From Sphingobium sp. CCH11-B1 (GTDB lineage Bacteria; Pseudomonadota; Alphaproteobacteria; Sphingomonadales; Sphingomonadaceae): a stretch of DNA of 22,825 nucleotides. Positions within the stretch are counted from its first letter, which is position 1. Each line of letters starts with the position of its first letter. Under the pieces are notes generated by a model. That model saw only the letters and a program-made list of their open reading frames with translations. It did no database searches and had not been told where the DNA came from. Made by a program: the position numbers and the translations under genes. The stretch lies in assembly GCF_001556865.1 (NCBI RefSeq), contig NZ_LSJY01000002.1, positions 1-22,825 of the forward strand. The letters are read 5' to 3'. Positions 1-6,891 of this stretch are shown one piece after another.

Positions 1-161
1 CACGCTCAGCACTTCGCTGGCGTTCCAGTGGCTGGTTTTGTCACCGCCCTGCACACGAAGACGTGATTACCGACGAATGAGGTCGGCGCAGCGTGCGGGA
101 CCAAATTGGACCCGAACGAAGGATGGGATTTCCCCTTCAGGTCAGCGATAACGAGGCAGAG

Positions 162-611
162 ATGGACTGGAATAAGGACCACATTCGCGAGACCATGCTG
201 TCTCTTGAGACAGCGGCGCTGAAAAGCGCTCGCGAGAAGTATCTGGATTACGTTTCCACCGCGCGCCTCGATCGCAGCGAGCCGATCGAGAACGACGAGC
301 AGGCGCAAGCCGAGGTGGCGAGCGATTTTGCTGAGGCGCTCGATGACACTCTCGATGACTATGTTGATAAGCTCGACAAGCTCCGGACGATCGATTTTGG
401 GCCAAAGTCACAAGTCTCGGAAGGCGCAGTCGTCAAGCTGTCCGGCAAGCACTTCGTTATTTCGGTCTCGACTGGCAGGTTTATCTGTCATGGGCAGGAA
501 CTGATGGGTATCTCGACGATGGCCCCGATCTACGAGGCGATCGAAGGTGCGCGAGCCGGGGAAACGGTGCAGTTCAATGGCCGCGATCTGACCGTGGAGG
601 CTGTTGCGTAG
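162..611 (+). CDS. Small protein with GreA/GreB-like C-terminal region
   Basis: This 149-residue protein is not firmly recognised. The ATG at 162 follows a GAGGCAGAG stretch that can serve as a ribosome binding site. The frame stays open upstream, but the extra residues look non-coding. Residues 1-75 are charged and predicted helical, with an acidic stretch at about 40-72. Residues 86-149 resemble the C-terminal FKBP-like domain of the Gre transcript-cleavage factors: EGAVVKL, then an IS-x4-PIYEAIEGARAGETV segment where Gre proteins have IS-x3-SPIGRALLGKxxGDxV, then a closing strand. The N-terminal part lacks the long Gre coiled coil with its acidic tip in recognisable form, so transcript cleavage cannot be claimed. 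It may be an RNA-polymerase-binding relative or a stress-linked hypothetical. It is convergent with azlD. Nothing convincing lies in bases 1-161. Confidence 0.6.
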   Translation: MDWNKDHIRETMLSLETAALKSAREKYLDYVSTARLDRSEPIENDEQAQAEVASDFAEALDDTLDDYVDKLDKLRTIDFGPKSQVSEGAVVKLSGKHFVISVSTGRFICHGQELMGISTMAPIYEAIEGARAGETVQFNGRDLTVEAVA

Positions 612-612
612 G

Positions 613-631
613 CGAGGACCCGGAGTCCTCG
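613..631. terminator. Hairpin between convergent genes
   Basis: A perfect 7-bp inverted repeat, CGAGGAC and GTCCTCG, separated by CCGGA, begins two bases after the stop codon of the upstream (+) gene. The position between convergent genes suggests a transcription terminator. No T-run follows on either strand, so it is not a canonical intrinsic terminator. Confidence 0.45.
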
Positions 632-723
632 GATCCACACGGTGAGTGCGGGCCATCGACGTTCGCAGCCTTACTGGCGACCTACGGCCTTCCCCAGAGC
701 CCGTTCTCTCAGACGATCGGCAC

Positions 724-1020
724 TTACGAGCCAAGCCACCCCAGACCTGCGTAGGCGAGCATTCCCAATATCATCGCCACGATGACCTGGTTCGTGGCGA
801 TCGCTGCACCCAGCGCGACACCGGCCGCGATCCAGGTTGGCGGCGGCTGCCCGATCAAGGACGAAGCAACCAAGCTGACCACGATCAGCCCAGGCAACTC
901 GTCCAGAACCCAAGCCTGCTTGGACACCCTAATTCTCTCACCGGCAATCAATCCGGCGACCCTAATCGAGAAGGCAGCCACGACGAGCAAACCGACGACA
1001 GCCCAGTGCGAAGCGCTCAT
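724..1020 (-). CDS. azlD: AzlD-family branched-chain amino acid exporter, small subunit
   Basis: This 98-residue, strongly hydrophobic protein has about four membrane segments (roughly residues 6-24, 42-58, 62-77 and 80-96). That size and topology are typical of AzlD, the small partner of AzlC in two-component exporters of branched-chain amino acids. Its ATG overlaps the azlC stop in an ATGA (1017-1020), so the two are translationally coupled. It is the last gene of the five-gene minus-strand operon that starts at 4055. A longer open frame exists upstream in the same phase, but it runs through azlC out of frame. The family call is firm from the pairing; the real substrate is unknown. Confidence 0.85.
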   Translation of the reverse strand: MSASHWAVVGLLVVAAFSIRVAGLIAGERIRVSKQAWVLDELPGLIVVSLVASSLIGQPPPTWIAAGVALGAAIATNQVIVAMILGMLAYAGLGWLGS

Positions 1021-1742
1021 CGGGCTGCCGCCTCGATGTTGCGCTTTAAGAAGATCACCACCAAGCCGAAGAATGCGCCGACGATGATTCCGTAAGCTTT
1101 GGGCATGCCGAGCGAGATGGCGGCCATGGTCGCTGCCGCGGCCATGGTCCATGGCAGAACTTGGGAACGTCCCCGCCACAGACCTCGCGCCATCGCAATG
1201 AAGGCCGCCGTGAACGCGAAGCTCAGGCCAAAGCGTCCGAGATCGGGCAGCGCGGCGCCAAGCAAAGCCCCAAGCGTCGTGGAGGCTGTCCACATGGAGA
1301 TATTCACCAGCCCTGAGCCTATGAGGAATGGTGCTCCGACATCGGGGGACTTTGCCCGCTCGGACATCGTCAAAGCCCAGTTCTCGTCGCCAGTAATGTG
1401 GATGGCGAAGAGCTTTTTCCTCAGCGACAAGCCGGCCAGCACCTCGGATAAAGAGGCGATGATGCCGACATAGCGCAGGTTTAGTGACGCACCGGCCAGA
1501 ACCGCGCCCAACACGACACCTGTGGAAGCGAACTGCTCGACCGCGATGATTTGCGAAGAACCCGCATGGGTAGAGGCGCTCATCATCGCCACGCCCCACC
1601 ACGGAAAACCTACCTGTACGGCCAGGAAACCGAACGCCAAGCCATACACGCTGGCCCCAAAGGCCAACGGGAGGATGGCGATCGCCCCCCGTTTAGCCTC
1701 GTATGCGTTCCTCGCGGCTGGCGCGTTCTCGCCTTCATCCAT
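1017..1742 (-). CDS. azlC: AzlC-family branched-chain amino acid exporter, large subunit
   Basis: This 241-residue integral membrane protein has the usual AzlC length. It shows the family's N-terminal pattern, with a G-x2-YG-x-AFG run in the first membrane segment (near residues 29-37), a segment around residues 51-66 rich in small residues and SxxHAG, and a NLRYV patch near residue 87 that is well conserved in AzlC proteins. With AzlD it forms an inner-membrane exporter; known members move branched-chain amino acids or analogues. The gene starts 76 bases after the MFS gene and overlaps azlD by 4 bases. Why it sits behind thiol/redox genes is not clear. One possibility is export of an oxidised or halogenated amino-acid product, but that is speculation. 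Confidence 0.9.
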   Translation of the reverse strand: MDEGENAPAARNAYEAKRGAIAILPLAFGASVYGLAFGFLAVQVGFPWWGVAMMSASTHAGSSQIIAVEQFASTGVVLGAVLAGASLNLRYVGIIASLSEVLAGLSLRKKLFAIHITGDENWALTMSERAKSPDVGAPFLIGSGLVNISMWTASTTLGALLGAALPDLGRFGLSFAFTAAFIAMARGLWRGRSQVLPWTMAAAATMAAISLGMPKAYGIIVGAFFGLVVIFLKRNIEAAAR

Positions 1743-1818
1743 GACACGTTCCGTCTTGTTTTCAGCCAGGCTCCTCTAACAGCCGACTGGCAATCCTTCG
1801 GTCGTCGGCATAGGCGTC

Positions 1819-3090
1819 TCAGCGGCGCTGATCCGCCGGGGTTCGTATCATTGCGTCGAGCGACCCGGTGATCATCGCCGTGCTCGGGCAGCGTGTTGCT
1901 CTCGTCTTGACCGAGCGGTCTGAGTGCCTGCGCATACCGGCCAAGACCGCCAGGGCAGTCAGCAATGCCGCCGCGTAGAGGAACAGGCCGCCAGGGCCGA
2001 GGAGGTCCATCACCAGGCCTCCGATGAGTGGCCCGGCGGCGGTTCCGATCCCGTTGAGTAGGAGAAGTCCGCGAGCCGTGCCTAGCAGCCGACCCGCAGG
2101 AAGGTCGTCGTTCGCAACGGCAAGGCATAGCGAATAGATGGGAATACCGAAACCGCCGAACAGCGCGCCCGCCGCAAGTAGCACAGGCAGAGGGGCGTCC
2201 GCGGCCAGCGCCACGCCGATCGCGGCCGCCGCGGAAGCCAGGGCGGCGCCGGCAATGACGAGTGTCCGCGACATGCGGTCCGATAGCCATCCCAAAGGCC
2301 ACTGCAGCACGAGCGTTCCACCAAGGACCGCCGCCATGAACGCAGAAATGCCGCCCACATCGAGGCCAATCCTCTGCGCAAAATTCGGCCCTAGTCCCCA
2401 GAAGCCGCCGATGGCCAGGCCGGCTAGGAAAACGCCAACCGACGGGAGGGGCGAAACCGCAACGAGATCGCGAAAGGCGACGGACTCCTGTTCGACCTCG
2501 GCCGGAGGATGACTGGGCAGCAGCGTGACGGGGACGACGGCCGCAGATATCAGCAGCGAGACGAACAGGAACAGCGTCACGTCTGCGGGGGGAGCGATGT
2601 TGAGAAGCGCTTGACCAAGGGCCCATGAGCCCATCGAAACAACGCCGAAAATCGACAAAAGCTGACCGCGCGTGGATTGAATCGCGTGCGCGTTGAGCCA
2701 GCTCTCAGTCGCCAGGATCATGCCTGCATAGGCAAAGCCGGTCACAAGGCGAAGCGGCATCCATACGTTCGCCTCCACGAATGCGACATGAAGAAGAGCC
2801 GTCATCGAGGCGATCGCGGCGAAGCCGGCGAAAGTTCTCACATGACCGACGGACACGATCATCCTGGGCAGCGTGAGTGCGCCAATGGTGAAGCCCGCAA
2901 AGTATAGGGACATCATCGCGCTGATCGTATGAGCGGCGAAGCCTTCCTCACCAGCCCTCACGATCAGAAGCGTGCCCAATAGACCATTGCCCAAGAGCAA
3001 CGTGGCGACACTCAACAACAGCGCTGCGACCGGCGCCAAAACGAGCCCCCGCCCGCAGGCTGCCTTCACGCTGTCCATCGCCTGACTCAT
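1819..3090 (-). CDS. MFS transporter
   Basis: This 423-residue protein has about 12 hydrophobic segments split by a central hydrophilic loop near residues 190-208 (PSHPPAEVEQES). That is the usual major facilitator layout. The WPLGWLSDRMSR segment near residues 264-275 is the MFS loop signature repeated in the second half (G-x3-D-R-x-x-R). The overall pattern recalls the YcaD-like subgroup. Its ATG overlaps the stop of the DM13 gene as ATGA (3087-3090), indicating coupling. The last 35 residues form a polar cytoplasmic tail. The substrate cannot be told from sequence. It sits between the DM13 protein and azlCD, so the operon encodes two different export systems. Confidence 0.88.
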   Translation of the reverse strand: MSQAMDSVKAACGRGLVLAPVAALLLSVATLLLGNGLLGTLLIVRAGEEGFAAHTISAMMSLYFAGFTIGALTLPRMIVSVGHVRTFAGFAAIASMTALLHVAFVEANVWMPLRLVTGFAYAGMILATESWLNAHAIQSTRGQLLSIFGVVSMGSWALGQALLNIAPPADVTLFLFVSLLISAAVVPVTLLPSHPPAEVEQESVAFRDLVAVSPLPSVGVFLAGLAIGGFWGLGPNFAQRIGLDVGGISAFMAAVLGGTLVLQWPLGWLSDRMSRTLVIAGAALASAAAAIGVALAADAPLPVLLAAGALFGGFGIPIYSLCLAVANDDLPAGRLLGTARGLLLLNGIGTAAGPLIGGLVMDLLGPGGLFLYAAALLTALAVLAGMRRHSDRSVKTRATRCPSTAMITGSLDAMIRTPADQRR

Positions 3091-3578
3091 TTCCGAGCCT
3101 GGCGCGGAGGCTGGTACTCCGCAGAACTGATGAATTGATCGAAGGCTTCACACCAGATGACAACGGCGCTGTAGTCGCGAACATCGATGTCGGCGGGCAC
3201 CTCCATAATGAAGCCATTGAACGTCCTCACATCGCCAACCCGGGCCGACGCGTCCTTGATTGCGAGGAACGCTTCCTCGGATTCGACGAAGTGCGGGGTG
3301 AGATAAAGCTTGTAGTCCGGCCCGGGAGAGAGACGGCCGATGTGCGCGATCCGGTGAGGCAGGATCTGCACTTCACCTTCGCCCCAGTGCAGCAGGTCGC
3401 TGCCGGCTAGATCACGAGAAAGCTTTCCCGAATAGATCGCTTCAGGCGTCGCGCTCCTCAGCGCAAATTCAGTGGGCGATGCCGGCGCGGTGAGGATGGG
3501 CAGCGTGTAGATGCCGGCAGCAAAGCCGGTGACGCCAACGGCGAAGTGGGTGACGGCTAGAATGAGCCAACGCGGCAT
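3087..3578 (-). CDS. Membrane-anchored DM13-domain protein
   Basis: This 163-residue protein has an N-terminal hydrophobic segment (about residues 4-28) that should act as a signal anchor, followed by an exported domain. Residues 48-155 fit the DM13 domain: GKLSRDLAGSDLLHWGEGEV, then a GPDYKLYL strand, then the closing YSAVVIWCEAFDQFISSAEY with the single conserved cysteine C143. DM13 domains have been proposed to act in redox or electron transfer through that cysteine, though biochemical proof is thin. It begins 3 bases after the TlpA-like gene and overlaps the MFS gene by 4. Context therefore suggests a thiol-redox role at the envelope, with the cytoplasmic TlpA-like protein as a neighbour rather than a proven partner. 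Confidence 0.8.
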   Translation of the reverse strand: MPRWLILAVTHFAVGVTGFAAGIYTLPILTAPASPTEFALRSATPEAIYSGKLSRDLAGSDLLHWGEGEVQILPHRIAHIGRLSPGPDYKLYLTPHFVESEEAFLAIKDASARVGDVRTFNGFIMEVPADIDVRDYSAVVIWCEAFDQFISSAEYQPPRQARK

Positions 3579-3581
3579 GTC

Positions 3582-4055
3582 TCACGTGCTCTCCAGTTCC
3601 GCCACCAAACGATCTGCGTCGAGGTGGAAATCCGAAAAGACGATCCGACCATCGGCATTGATGACCGTGAACCAAGGCGTTCCCCGTGTTCGGTAATCCT
3701 CCATGAACGTAGGAAACGCGGCTCCAGCCGGCGGTTCGTCGTGCCCGAAAGCGATGGGGAGACCGTACTTCACCTGATTGATGCGCAACTTGTCGAATGT
3801 ATTTTCGTGCGCTCCTTCGAAGACTGTTTGGATCACTGCGAAGCCCACGCCCCTGGATTGCAGCGCACCGTGCAATTTCTGCAGTGTGGGAAACCCATGC
3901 AGATGGCAGCCTCTGCACCAGTGCTGAAACGCGAAAACGACCTTCGGCCCTATGCCGAAATCCGACAGCTTGATCGGCGTCTTAAGGTCGCTTCCATCCA
4001 CGCCGATCCACCGATCAACACGAAGCTCTGGCGCTTGACGTTCGGCCGCGCTCAT
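3582..4055 (-). CDS. TlpA/redoxin-like thioredoxin-fold protein
   Basis: This 157-residue thioredoxin-fold protein has the active site WCRGC (C47 and C50) after a beta strand VVFAFQHW. A helix follows, and a cis-proline strand TRGTPWFTVI lies near residues 124-133 before the INADGRIVFSDFH hairpin. This is the order seen in AhpC/TSA-redoxin and TlpA-like families. No signal peptide or membrane segment precedes it, so it is predicted to be cytoplasmic. That is unusual for TlpA but common for redoxin-type peroxidases and reductases. It is the first gene of the operon running to azlD and lies 188 bases downstream of regulatory site A. The exact reaction (disulfide reduction or peroxide reduction) cannot be decided. 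Confidence 0.85.
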   Translation of the reverse strand: MSAAERQAPELRVDRWIGVDGSDLKTPIKLSDFGIGPKVVFAFQHWCRGCHLHGFPTLQKLHGALQSRGVGFAVIQTVFEGAHENTFDKLRINQVKYGLPIAFGHDEPPAGAAFPTFMEDYRTRGTPWFTVINADGRIVFSDFHLDADRLVAELEST

Positions 4056-4307
4056 TTCTATCTCCGAACACGAAGCATGTGCCCGACCCGCAGCGAAAAA
4101 TCGCGACCGCAGGGTGACTGCTATACTTCACCATCCCATAGCCCGAGCGTTGAATAGTCGATAAGACCAGAGCCTTGTCTCAACTATACCCGTCGCGGCC
4201 ACAAGTTTACGTGGTTGACTATGAATTCCAAAGCCGGTCTTTTCCAATAGCGGCGTGACATAGTTTCTATGTCTTGGGGGGGGCGAATTCAGGCGTTCGC
4301 TCGACCC
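4056..4307. other. Intergenic control region rich in CTAT/ATAG boxes
   Basis: These 252 non-coding bases lie between the nadE stop and the start of the TlpA-like operon. Besides site A at 4244-4273 it holds CTAT or ATAG tetramers at 4121, 4138, 4154, 4184 and 4219, a dense set for GC-rich DNA. There is also a G8 run at 4276-4283. No open frame here looks coding. Confidence 0.5.
4244..4273 (-). promoter_or_regulatory. Site A: shared operator/promoter element upstream of the TlpA-like operon
   Basis: Read on the minus strand it contains GAAACTAT (4267-4260), 11 bases, then ATTGG (4248-4244), the same element and spacing as at 5243 and 16682. Its left half is a perfect inverted repeat, GACATAG-TTT-CTATGTC (4257-4273). 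TTGGAA (4247-4242) and CATAGT (4223-4218), 18 bases apart, could be -35 and -10 boxes. It points toward the TlpA-like gene. Binding by an OxyR/LysR-type protein is inferred only from the CTAT/ATAG grammar. Confidence 0.6.
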
Positions 4308-5216
4308 TTACGGCGCCGGAAGCTGCACGTTGGGCGCCACAGGCAGCGCGCGCTTATGCGCGGTGGCTCGGTACGCTCTCTGGATCGTCTCGACCGCCGC
4401 CGGGGCCACACCCCTTCCTTCGAGGTAGTCGTCGATCTCATCATAGGTCACGCCGTAGAAATCTTCGTCGGGGCGTAGCGGCATCGCGTCATCCAAATCT
4501 GCAGTGGGAACCTTGCCTATTAACTTCGCCGGGGCGCCCAGATGAGACGCGATTGCGCGAACGCGCCGCTTATTGAGTCCGGCGAGAGGGAGAACATCGG
4601 CCGCGCCATCGCCGAACTTTGTGAAGAAACCCATCACTGCTTCGGCTGCATGGTCCGTGCCGATCACAAGGCCGCCCAGGGTCCCCGCGAGAGCAAACTG
4701 GGCGACCATCCGTTGGCGTGCCTTGATGTTCCCGAACACCGTGCTGCGTTGGCCGGGGTCGACGGGCTCGTGTCCGGAGCCTGTCATCTCGTTCCACAGC
4801 GCGTCTGTCGCGGGCCTTACATTGATCACCGCGACGCGGTCGGGCCTGATGGCTGACAAAGCGAGCTGAGCATCGCGCTCATCCGTCTGTTCGCCATAGG
4901 GCAGCCGCACCGCCACAAACTCGCACTCGTACCCGATCTGACGCAGATCCTTCACGGCCGATTGCGCGATTAGGCCCGCCGTCAGGGAATCGACCCCGCC
5001 GCTGATTCCAAGCACATACGCTCGCTGCCCTGACGACCTCAGATAGTCTCGGAGGAAGGCGGCGCGTTCTGCCGCCTCGCGTCGGGCATCGAACGACGCG
5101 GAAACGCCGAGCGCTTCGATAATCTCGTCTTGGATGGGAATGACGACCTCCTGTGCGCGCCGCAGTCGAATGCTGGCGACCTCACCTCGCGAAGCTTCAT
5201 CTCTCCCACGAGCCAT
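4308..5216 (-). CDS. nadE: NH3-dependent NAD(+) synthase
   Basis: This enzyme adenylates nicotinic acid adenine dinucleotide and amidates it with ammonia, the last step of NAD synthesis. The ATP-pyrophosphatase P-loop SGGVDS is encoded at 4986-5003. It is followed by VRLPYGEQTDERDAQ, GTDHAAEAVMGFFTKFGDG and PTADL-x-D motifs that match E. coli NadE closely. There is no glutaminase domain. Start choice is uncertain. The ATG at 5216 has no ribosome binding site and adds about 25 residues with no counterpart in E. coli NadE. A perfect AGGAGG (5152-5147) sits 5 bases before an ATT codon at 5141, just where homologues begin (PIQDEIIEALG). The gene is alone between site A downstream and site B upstream, and would supply NAD for the many oxidoreductases nearby. 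Confidence 0.92.
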   Translation of the reverse strand: MARGRDEASRGEVASIRLRRAQEVVIPIQDEIIEALGVSASFDARREAAERAAFLRDYLRSSGQRAYVLGISGGVDSLTAGLIAQSAVKDLRQIGYECEFVAVRLPYGEQTDERDAQLALSAIRPDRVAVINVRPATDALWNEMTGSGHEPVDPGQRSTVFGNIKARQRMVAQFALAGTLGGLVIGTDHAAEAVMGFFTKFGDGAADVLPLAGLNKRRVRAIASHLGAPAKLIGKVPTADLDDAMPLRPDEDFYGVTYDEIDDYLEGRGVAPAAVETIQRAYRATAHKRALPVAPNVQLPAP

Positions 5217-5242
5217 GACGCGCACGCAACACAGGTTCAAGG

Positions 5243-5271
5243 CTATCGAAACTATAGCGACAGGGCATTGG
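5243..5271 (+). promoter_or_regulatory. Site B: shared operator/promoter element upstream of the sulfite-oxidase-like operon
   Basis: It contains CTATCGAAACTATAG (CTAT-N7-ATAG, a 4-bp dyad) followed by CATTGG. It matches site C (16682-16710) at 26 of 29 positions. TTGGGA (5268-5273) and CTATAG (5292-5297), 18 bases apart, could be -35 and -10 boxes. It lies 203 bases before the sulfite-oxidase-like start and 27 bases before the nadE ATG on the other strand, so it could also affect nadE. The rest of 5272-5474 shows a further ATAG at 5321 and no gene. Confidence 0.65.
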
Positions 5272-5474
5272 GAAAGCAGTCTGATATAAAGCTATAGTCG
5301 ACGCGGGATTATCGCGAGTCATAGTGACAAATTGCGTGTCTCTACTGATTTAACACCCGGTTGTCTGAACATCAGCTTTGCGATCCGCTCGATATCTTTC
5401 ATTTGCGAGGATCATCTACGCATTAGCCTGAGATGAAGTCGGTCGGTCTGTCGTGACGAGCAAGGGGGTTCGGC

Positions 5475-6080
5475 ATGGTCACCAGAGGTTTCACCGGCCG
5501 CGGTTCAGGCGGCGACCACGAGGGCCGTATTCCGCCAGGTCAACATCTCGTGGAGAACTTTCCCGTTCTTACCGCCGGGCCGACGCCTCGTATCGAGACG
5601 TCCGACTGGAAGTTCACGGTCAAGATCGGTCCGAAACCCGTCAAGGTCTGGAGTTGGAGCGAATTCAACGCCCTTCCAAAGACCAAAGTGACCAAAGACA
5701 TTCACTGCGTCACGTCGTGGTCCAAGCTCGACACGAAGTGGGAAGGCGTGCTGATCGAGGACATCCTCGCGGACGCTGGAGTTGAACAGCCAACAGACTT
5801 CGTTCTTGCGCACTGCTACGATGGCTATTCGACGAATGTTCCGCTCGCGGACATGTTGTCCGGCAAGGCTATGGTCGCGCTGAACTACGCGGGCCAGCCG
5901 CTTCCCCGCGACCATGGCGGACCAGCGCGCCTTCTTGTTCCGCATCTCTACTTCTGGAAGTCCGCCAAGTGGGTGAATGCGCTGCAGTTCACCACTCGCG
6001 ACGAGGCCGGGTTCTGGGAGTTGCGCGGTTATCACATCTACGGTGATCCGTGGCGCGAGCAACGGTACACCCATGACTGA
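5475..6080 (+). CDS. Sulfite oxidase-like molybdopterin oxidoreductase (YuiH type)
   Basis: This 201-residue protein consists of the molybdopterin-binding sulfite-oxidase fold alone. The cysteine expected to ligate molybdenum is C78 in DIHCVTSWSK. It is followed by WEGVLIEDIL, the substrate-pocket strand LAHCYDGYSTNVPL, and RLLVPHLYFWKSAKWV, all typical of YedY/YuiH-like members. No Tat signal or membrane segment is seen, so it should act in the cytoplasm, unlike MsrP (YedY). The ATG at 5475 follows AAGGGGG by 6 bases. It overlaps the flavin reductase gene by 8 bases, so the two probably form one electron-transfer pair. The substrate is unknown; a sulfoxide or other oxidised compound is plausible in this setting. 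It is the first gene after site B. Confidence 0.9.
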   Translation: MVTRGFTGRGSGGDHEGRIPPGQHLVENFPVLTAGPTPRIETSDWKFTVKIGPKPVKVWSWSEFNALPKTKVTKDIHCVTSWSKLDTKWEGVLIEDILADAGVEQPTDFVLAHCYDGYSTNVPLADMLSGKAMVALNYAGQPLPRDHGGPARLLVPHLYFWKSAKWVNALQFTTRDEAGFWELRGYHIYGDPWREQRYTHD

Positions 6081-6819
6081 GTTCGACGCACAACCCGCGT
6101 CGTGGCAGTCAGGCGTGATCGACGAAATCGTCCAACAGACACCGAGTATCAAGAGCTTCTTCCTGCGGTTGCCGGAACCGTTCGTCCATACAGCAGGCCA
6201 GCACGTCGACGTCCGGCTGACCGCCCCAGACGGCTATCAGGCCATGCGCAGTTATTCGATCGCATCGTCGGCGGGCTCTTCACCGACCCTGGAGCTCGCC
6301 ATCGAGCGCCTGCCGAATGGCGAAGTTTCGCCATTCTTCCACGATGTCGCCGCAGCCGGCGACGAGATCGAACTCAGGGGACCGCTTGGAGGCCACTTCC
6401 TTTGGCCCGAGCCTGCCGACAAGCCGGTGCTGCTGATCGGCGCAGGTTCAGGCGTAGTGCCGCTGATGGCGATGATCCGGCAGCGCCGGGCATCAGCACA
6501 GGCCGTGCCAGTCGCTCTGCTCTTGTCGGCGCGAACCAGTGAGGACGTGCTCTTCTCCAGCGAGCTCCACTCAATCGAGATGAGCGATCCCACGTTCGTC
6601 TTGACGCTCGCGATTACGCGCGAAGCACCGAGGCGCGCCTCGGACTATGGCCGACGGATCGACGACGGGATCGTCCAGGCGACAATCGCACGTCTCGGTC
6701 GCGACCCGGGCCACGTGTTCGTTTGCGGGTCGAACGGTTTCGTCAACATCGCGACGGACAGCGCATTGTCGGCAGGGCTGGGCGTCTCGATCATCAAGAC
6801 CGAGCGCTACGGTGGGTAG
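6073..6819 (+). CDS. FAD-binding ferredoxin-NADP reductase-like oxidoreductase
   Basis: This 248-residue flavoprotein is of the ferredoxin-NADP(+) reductase superfamily. The FAD site is RSYS (59-62). LRGPLGGHF (101-109) and LIGAGSGVVPLMAMIR (121-136) begin the pyridine-nucleotide domain. VFVCGSNGFV (215-224) and a terminal ERYGG complete the fold. There is no ferredoxin domain, so it passes electrons to a partner. The partner is most likely the molybdoenzyme encoded just upstream, whose stop codon lies 8 bases inside this gene. I chose ATG 6073 because the FNR fold starts directly after it; the longer open frame upstream overlaps the molybdoenzyme gene. The pair should form a cytoplasmic NAD(P)H-to-molybdenum reductase. 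Confidence 0.9.
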   Translation: MTEFDAQPASWQSGVIDEIVQQTPSIKSFFLRLPEPFVHTAGQHVDVRLTAPDGYQAMRSYSIASSAGSSPTLELAIERLPNGEVSPFFHDVAAAGDEIELRGPLGGHFLWPEPADKPVLLIGAGSGVVPLMAMIRQRRASAQAVPVALLLSARTSEDVLFSSELHSIEMSDPTFVLTLAITREAPRRASDYGRRIDDGIVQATIARLGRDPGHVFVCGSNGFVNIATDSALSAGLGVSIIKTERYGG

Positions 6820-6891
6820 GGGCGGCCAGATGATCGTATCCCGTCACGCGGGCGCGCCCAGCTCAAGCTTTGTCCGGGAAGGGCTTCGCCC

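Noticed and set aside
724..1602. A 292-codon frame containing azlD
   Set aside because: Only the last 98 codons are protein-like; the earlier part is azlC read out of frame.
1610..2626. A 338-codon open frame on the minus strand
   Set aside because: It overlaps the MFS gene almost fully, is Arg/Pro/Gly-rich with no family pattern, and is explained as a high-GC shadow frame.
5243..5271. CRISPR or REP repeat explanation for the shared element
   Set aside because: Only three copies exist, kilobases apart, each oriented toward a gene start with varied flanks; this fits regulatory sites better.
5505..6152. A 215-codon frame opposite the sulfite-oxidase-like gene
   Set aside because: It is antisense to two well-supported, overlapping genes and shows no family features.
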